Positions 6,643 to 10,304 of a stretch of 10,304 nucleotides of DNA are shown here, piece after piece. The stretch lies in contig JALNWB010000142.1 of assembly GCA_023231105.1 (NCBI GenBank), forward strand, positions 1 to 10,304. Reading direction: 5' to 3'. Every line of letters starts with the position of its first letter. Positions within the stretch are counted from its first letter, which is position 1. The stretch comes from Ignavibacteriaceae bacterium. Lineage in GTDB: Bacteria > Bacteroidota > Ignavibacteria > Ignavibacteriales > Ignavibacteriaceae. The position numbers and the translations under genes are program-made. The notes beneath the pieces were generated by a model. It ran no database searches, was not told the DNA's origin, and saw nothing but the letters and a program-made list of their open reading frames with translations.

Positions 6643-7662
6643 ATGCAAAATCTCTCAAATGAAGTTTGGGTTTTTATTGAACAACGAAACGGGAAACCGG
6701 CTGATGTAAGTTTGGAACTTCTTTGCAAAGGAAGAAAATTAGCCGAGCAATTGCACGGACCGTTGAAAGCGGTAGTAATTGGTGAAGATGTAAAATCCAT
6801 TGCAGACGAAACATTTAAATACGGCGCAAACGAAGTTTTGTTGATTCAACATAAAGAATTAAAAAATTACCGGACGCTCCCTTACAGCAGAATATTAAAT
6901 GATCTCATCATAAAATTCTCTCCGCGCATTGTATTATTCGGCGCAACGGTTATTGGAAGAGACTTAGCACCGCGTGTTGCTTCAAATACAAAAAGCGGAT
7001 TAACCGCCGACTGTACTGAATTACGGATCGACACGATCACTTATCTTGGAAAAGAATGCAAAGATATTCTTCTTCAAATTCGTCCCGCTTTTGGCGGAAA
7101 TATTATCGCGACAATTATCACCCCAGACAATCCTGTGCAAATGGCGACGGTTCGCGAAGGTGTAATGGAATTGTCCCCGCTCGAAAAACCGAACAAATCA
7201 AAAATTACTGAGATTCCTTTTCTTCCTGATCCGACCGATGCGTTGGTTGAGATCATCGAACAATTCCACCAGGAAAACAAAGTGAATTTAAAGGGTGCGC
7301 CGATAATTGTTGCGGGCGGGTATGGACTCGGAACAGCAGCAAACTTTAAATTGATCCACGAACTTGCTCACGTGCTCGGCGGAGAAGTTGCCGGAAGCCG
7401 CGCCGCTGTTGATGCAGGCTTTGTTCCGCATGAACGGCAAGTAGGACAAACAGGTGTCACAGTTCGTCCAAAATTGTACATTGCAGTCGGAATTTCCGGC
7501 GCAATTCAACACCGCGCGGGAATGCAGGAAGCGAATAAAATTATCGCTATCAACACTGATCCCGACGCACCAATTTTTCAAATTGCGCATTACGGAATTG
7601 TCGGCGATGCCGTCGATATTATTCCGAAATTTATTGATGCCTATAAACATAAATTGAAATAG
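6643..7662 (+). CDS. etfA: Electron transfer flavoprotein alpha subunit
   Basis: EtfA binds the electron-shuttling FAD and docks with EtfB. The N-terminal domain begins NEVWVFIEQRNGKPADVSLE and contains FGATVIGRDLAPRVA (99-113), as in Etfs of anaerobes. The C-terminal FAD domain shows IIVAGGYGLG (221-230), GSRAAVDAGF (251-260), QVGQTGVTVRP (266-276), VGISGAIQH (282-290) and INTDPDAPIFQIAHYGIVGD (303-322), all hallmarks of the family. The length of 339 residues is normal. The glycine-rich loop reads GGYGLG where most family members have GGRG, so the usual FAD-contacting Arg is Tyr227. The stop codon overlaps the ribosome-binding site of the next gene, so the two are likely co-translated. Confidence 0.96.
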   Translation: MQNLSNEVWVFIEQRNGKPADVSLELLCKGRKLAEQLHGPLKAVVIGEDVKSIADETFKYGANEVLLIQHKELKNYRTLPYSRILNDLIIKFSPRIVLFGATVIGRDLAPRVASNTKSGLTADCTELRIDTITYLGKECKDILLQIRPAFGGNIIATIITPDNPVQMATVREGVMELSPLEKPNKSKITEIPFLPDPTDALVEIIEQFHQENKVNLKGAPIIVAGGYGLGTAANFKLIHELAHVLGGEVAGSRAAVDAGFVPHERQVGQTGVTVRPKLYIAVGISGAIQHRAGMQEANKIIAINTDPDAPIFQIAHYGIVGDAVDIIPKFIDAYKHKLK

Positions 7663-7666
7663 AGGA
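7661..7666 (+). promoter_or_regulatory. Ribosome-binding site of the acyl-CoA dehydrogenase gene
   Basis: AGAGGA overlaps the etfA stop codon (TAG, 7660-7662) and lies 3 bases before the ATG at 7670. It is one of the few clear Shine-Dalgarno sites in the window and suggests coupled translation of the two genes. Confidence 0.6.
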
Positions 7667-7669
7667 ACT

Positions 7670-9391
7670 ATGCCAAATTTCTTTTTAGATAACAGCGATC
7701 TACAATTTCATTTTAATAAACTTGATATAAAAGAAGTTGTTCGTATTACAGAAGTTGATTACGAAGAAGCGAAAAAATATAATTACGCGCCGGTGAATTA
7801 TGAAGACGCCATTGAGAATTATAGAAAAGTTTTAGAAGTGACCGGCGATTTAGCCGCCAACTTTATTGCCGGAAGAGCCGCCGATGTTGATATTGAAGGA
7901 GCTACATTTTCCGATGGAAAAGTTGCTTACGCAAAAGGCACACAAGAAAATCTGAAGCAGCTTTCTCAAGCTGATCTGATGGGAATGATCCTTCCGCGTA
8001 AATATGGCGGACTGAATTTTCCGTTCACTATTTACATGATGGCAGTTGAAACGCTTTCTCGCGCCGACGCTTCTTTGATGAACGTTTTCGGTTTACAAGA
8101 TATTGCCGATACAATCAAGAAATTCGGGAATGAAGATCAACGACAGGAATTTATCCCAAAGTTTTGCACCGGAGAAAATACCGGCGCAATGGCTTTAACC
8201 GAACCGGATGCAGGTTCTGATCTACAAGCGGTAAAATTGCAAGCTTATCAAAACGACAAAGGACAATGGTTTTTACGTGGCGTAAAAAGATTTATCACCA
8301 ACGGAAACGGCGAAGTTCATCTGGTGTTGGCGCGTTCCGAAGCCGGAACAAAAGATGGTCGCGGATTAAGTATGTTCGTCTGCCGAACAGATAAAACGGT
8401 TGTGATCAGAAGAATTGAACACAAACTTGGCATTCATGGTTCGCCAACATGCGAACTGCAATTCAACGATACTCCGGCGCAATTGGTCGGACAAAGAAAA
8501 TTCGGATTGATAAAATATGTTCTTGATCTGATGTTCCGTGCGCGCATGGGAGTTTCGGCACAGGCACTCGGCATTTCTCAAGCGGCTTACGAAGAAGCTG
8601 TTAAATATGCCCGCGAACGTGAACAGTTCGGAAAAGCGATTTACAATATTCCCGTTATCGCGAACATGCTCATCGAAATGCGAGTTATGTTGGAAAGCAA
8701 CCGCTCACTTTTTTACAGCGCGGCAAAATCGGTTGACATTAAAGAGAAACTCGAAGAACAAATTGAAAAATTGAAAGTTGAAGGAAAATCTTTCTCGGAA
8801 GAAAACAACCGATTAAAGCAAGCGACAAAAATTGCAAACTTTTTAACTCCGATTAGTAAATACACATTGACCGAATCAGCAAACAAGATAAGCTACGACG
8901 CGTTGCAAATACACGGCGGAACCGGTTATATGAAAGAGTTTAAAGTCGAAAGACTCACCCGCGATGCGCGCATCACAAACATTTATGAAGGGACTTCGCA
9001 GTTGCAAATTGTTGCAGCCGCAGGCGGAGTTATCAATGATGTGATGAAAGAATTTTTTGAAGCAAAAGAAATACACGAGTACAAAGGCGGTTTAACACGA
9101 CTCGCAAATCATTTAAAAGAAATCCGTGAAATATATCTTGATTGTCTAAAGTATGTTATCGATAAAAAAGATACAAGCTTTCAAGATGTTGCCGCAAAGG
9201 ATTTAGTTGAACTCTATTCATATTTGTACATCGGTTATTTGGTTTTGGATGAAGCGGAGATCGAATCGAAAAAAATCTTTATTGCAAATCGTTACATCAT
9301 TAACTCACTTGCAAACGCGAGGAAGAATGCGGCATCAATTAAAAACGAATTGTTCTCCGATCTTTTACACGCAGATAAAATTTTAGTCTAA
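7670..9391 (+). CDS. Acyl-CoA dehydrogenase, long form with C-terminal extension
   Basis: This FAD enzyme interconverts an acyl-CoA and its 2-enoyl-CoA and exchanges electrons with the EtfAB encoded just upstream. Both family signatures are present: AMALTEPDAGSD (173-184) and QIHGGTGYMKEFKVERLTRDARI (413-435, here split as QIHGGTGYMK and EFKVERLTRDARI). The catalytic base is Glu440 in IYEGTSQ, the position used by short- and medium-chain enzymes. At 573 residues it is far longer than the usual 380. Extra parts are an N-terminal stretch of about 50 residues, a charged helical insertion at about 354-385 (KEKLEEQIEKLKVEGKS), and a helical extension of about 125 residues after the core (450-573). 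Such long forms occur in Bacteroidota and delta-proteobacterial lineages. The substrate chain length cannot be read from the sequence. Confidence 0.94.
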   Translation: MPNFFLDNSDLQFHFNKLDIKEVVRITEVDYEEAKKYNYAPVNYEDAIENYRKVLEVTGDLAANFIAGRAADVDIEGATFSDGKVAYAKGTQENLKQLSQADLMGMILPRKYGGLNFPFTIYMMAVETLSRADASLMNVFGLQDIADTIKKFGNEDQRQEFIPKFCTGENTGAMALTEPDAGSDLQAVKLQAYQNDKGQWFLRGVKRFITNGNGEVHLVLARSEAGTKDGRGLSMFVCRTDKTVVIRRIEHKLGIHGSPTCELQFNDTPAQLVGQRKFGLIKYVLDLMFRARMGVSAQALGISQAAYEEAVKYAREREQFGKAIYNIPVIANMLIEMRVMLESNRSLFYSAAKSVDIKEKLEEQIEKLKVEGKSFSEENNRLKQATKIANFLTPISKYTLTESANKISYDALQIHGGTGYMKEFKVERLTRDARITNIYEGTSQLQIVAAAGGVINDVMKEFFEAKEIHEYKGGLTRLANHLKEIREIYLDCLKYVIDKKDTSFQDVAAKDLVELYSYLYIGYLVLDEAEIESKKIFIANRYIINSLANARKNAASIKNELFSDLLHADKILV

Positions 9392-9405
9392 CAAATTATT
9401 TACAT

Positions 9406-9410
9406 GGGAG
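9406..9410 (+). promoter_or_regulatory. Ribosome-binding site that sets the start of the 69-residue gene
   Basis: GGGAG lies 5 bases before the ATG at 9416 and overlaps an upstream in-frame ATG at 9404. The spacing favours 9416 as the true start over 9404, which has no such site. Confidence 0.6.
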
Positions 9411-9415
9411 CTAAC

Positions 9416-9625
9416 ATGGAAAAGAAAATTTATTACTACCGCGCTTACGACGACAAAGAAGAAAAAAATTATTTCAAATGTTCTTTCGACCACGCAGCAA
9501 TTGAAGCATTGTTGAAAGATTTTGAGCAGACTCACCAAGCGTATTACAATTATGATTTCGTAAATTTTCTTAAGGAAAAAGACCCGGAAGCGGAACTGAT
9601 AGAAATCACCAACATTTATTACTAA
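9416..9625 (+). CDS. Small protein of unknown function at the end of the etf operon
   Basis: The 69-residue product (MEKKIYYYRAYDDKEEKNY...) is rich in Tyr, Glu, Asp and Lys, lacks a signal peptide or membrane segment, and should be cytoplasmic. It has a central helical stretch (FDHAAIEALLKDFEQTHQAYYNYDFVNFLKEKD) and beta-prone ends (KIYYYRAY, AELIEITNIYY), suggesting a small alpha/beta fold. I do not recognise the family. It starts 24 bases after the acyl-CoA dehydrogenase stop, has its own good ribosome-binding site and precedes the operon terminator, so it is very likely expressed with the etf genes. An upstream in-frame ATG at 9404 would add MGAN but is less likely. A role with the dehydrogenase or Etf is inference from position only. 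Confidence 0.75.
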   Translation: MEKKIYYYRAYDDKEEKNYFKCSFDHAAIEALLKDFEQTHQAYYNYDFVNFLKEKDPEAELIEITNIYY

Positions 9626-9630
9626 TTTTT

Positions 9631-9659
9631 TCCTTAATCTTAATAGCAATCCTTCTCTT
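9631..9659. repeat. Dispersed AATCTTAATC-type repeat, copy 2
   Basis: This 29-base element lies just after the 69-residue gene and before the terminator. It is the counterpart of the copy at 907-933, with about 24 identical positions. Unlike copy 1 it has no inverted partner nearby. Confidence 0.45.
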
Positions 9660-9692
9660 AATCATTCTGAAAAATTTTTAGGGTTCGACACA

Positions 9693-9719
9693 AAAAACCC
9701 TGCTTGCCGCAGGGTTTTT
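9693..9719. terminator. Strong bidirectional hairpin terminator
   Basis: AAAAACCCTGC (9693-9703) pairs perfectly with GCAGGGTTTTT (9709-9719) around the 5-base loop TTGCC. The A-run and T-run flank the GC core on either side, so it can terminate transcription from both directions. It closes the etf operon on the plus strand and sits 20 bases beyond the stop of the convergent minus-strand gene. Confidence 0.85.
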
Positions 9720-9739
9720 GTTGAAATTTTTAACGTTAA

Positions 9740-10304
9740 TCAGTTACAAGGTAAACCGGTTGTACATTCTTTTAGTTGAGTGTCGAGACCGGACTGAATG
9801 GATTCCGCTTTTGTGCCGTATTTGGAAATAGTATTGTTTAGATCAGCAAATTGGTTCATCGAACCCTTAATTTTATCTAACTCATCAGCTACTTTATCAG
9901 CTCCCGGGATGTCAGGAATTTTTACATTCAATCCTTTTAAGACCGGTTTAAGAAGCTTAGATGCCCATTTCTTTGCTTGTTTTTCGAACGCGTCTCCAAC
10001 TTTACCACCGGACACAACATCTTTTACGCTAATGTTAATTTTCTTTCCGAGGATTTTTTTCTTGAATCTTTTATTTAAAACCTTGTCGATCTGTTTTGCG
10101 ACTTTATCGGTTTTACCAAAAACTTTCTCAACGGATTTTAATCCTTTTTCGGCCTTTTGTATTGGGCTTCCAATGTTAGCGATTGATTCGGTCATCGTCT
10201 CGAGTTTTGAGATTTCCTTATTCATGCTAACAAGTTCGTTATTAACATCACTCAAATGTTTATTAACACCGGAAGATTTTTTTTCAAAAGTACCGATGAG
10301 CGCC
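9740..10304 (-). CDS. Lysine-rich helical protein of unknown function, N-terminus beyond the window
   Basis: The frame is open from the TGA at 9742-9740 to the right edge, giving 187 residues, and it reads ALIGTFEKKSSGVNKHLSDVN from the edge inwards. A start at the TTG codon at 10255 can be imagined, but the upstream codons look equally coding, so the gene most likely begins outside. The protein is rich in Lys, Asp, Ser and Ile with many helical, coiled-coil-like stretches (NKEISKLETMTESI, VEKVFGKTDKVAKQIDKVL). A basic middle follows (NKRFKKKILGKKINISVKD), then KPVLKGLNVKIPDIPGADK and a Cys-containing end (KECTTGLPCN). I recognise no domain. The strong hairpin at 9693-9719 terminates it. Confidence 0.75.
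   Translation of the reverse strand, partial: ALIGTFEKKSSGVNKHLSDVNNELVSMNKEISKLETMTESIANIGSPIQKAEKGLKSVEKVFGKTDKVAKQIDKVLNKRFKKKILGKKINISVKDVVSGGKVGDAFEKQAKKWASKLLKPVLKGLNVKIPDIPGADKVADELDKIKGSMNQFADLNNTISKYGTKAESIQSGLDTQLKECTTGLPCN

Noticed and set aside
7288..7650. Minus-strand 120-codon frame antisense to etfA
   Set aside because: Fully antisense to a well-conserved gene and with no protein-like features; a shadow of etfA codon use.
9740..10255. Complete 171-residue gene with a TTG start at 10255
   Set aside because: The same frame stays open and coding-like to the window edge, so a partial gene is the better reading.

Overview
The window looks like a chromosomal segment of a member of the Ignavibacteria or a near relative in the Bacteroidota/Chlorobi group. 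Three things point there. A secreted protein (3159-5219) ends in a type IX secretion (T9SS) sorting domain of the 'NNYPNPFNP...YDVLGREV...SGVYYV' form common in that group. Two putative promoters carry the Bacteroidota-type TAnnTTTG element. Strong Shine-Dalgarno sites are scarce, and the DNA is AT-rich. The assignment is an inference from recognised sequence patterns; no search was run.

Layout from left to right. Positions 1-884 (minus) hold most of carA, the glutaminase subunit of carbamoyl-phosphate synthase, running off the left edge. Its leader (885 to about 1136) is unusually structured: a TAnnTTTG promoter, an 18-bp perfect palindrome, a terminator-like hairpin with a T-tract facing carA, and a long inverted repeat made of AATCTTAATC-type units. 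This could be a transcription attenuator. A gene-poor stretch follows to 1454. Positions 1455-3008 (plus) encode a cobalamin-binding-domain radical SAM protein of the DUF4070-containing type. Positions 3159-5219 (minus, convergent with it) encode a secreted T9SS substrate of unknown function. A 445-base AT-rich intergenic stretch follows.

Positions 5697-9625 (plus) form a likely operon: etfB, etfA, a 573-residue acyl-CoA dehydrogenase and a 69-residue protein of unknown function. The electron-transfer flavoprotein has sequence features like those of NADH-using, potentially electron-bifurcating Etfs of anaerobes. The dehydrogenase would oxidise or reduce an acyl-CoA/enoyl-CoA pair and exchange electrons with EtfAB. 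A strong hairpin terminator at 9693-9719 closes the operon and probably also serves the convergent gene to its right.

Positions 9740-10304 (minus) are the C-terminal part of a lysine-rich, probably helical protein that I do not recognise; its start lies beyond the right edge. The most interesting non-coding signal is the carA leader. The most interesting protein-level signals are the unusual residues and insertions in the Etf pair and the small protein joined to the operon. I saw no tRNA, rRNA, CRISPR array, transposase or phage gene.
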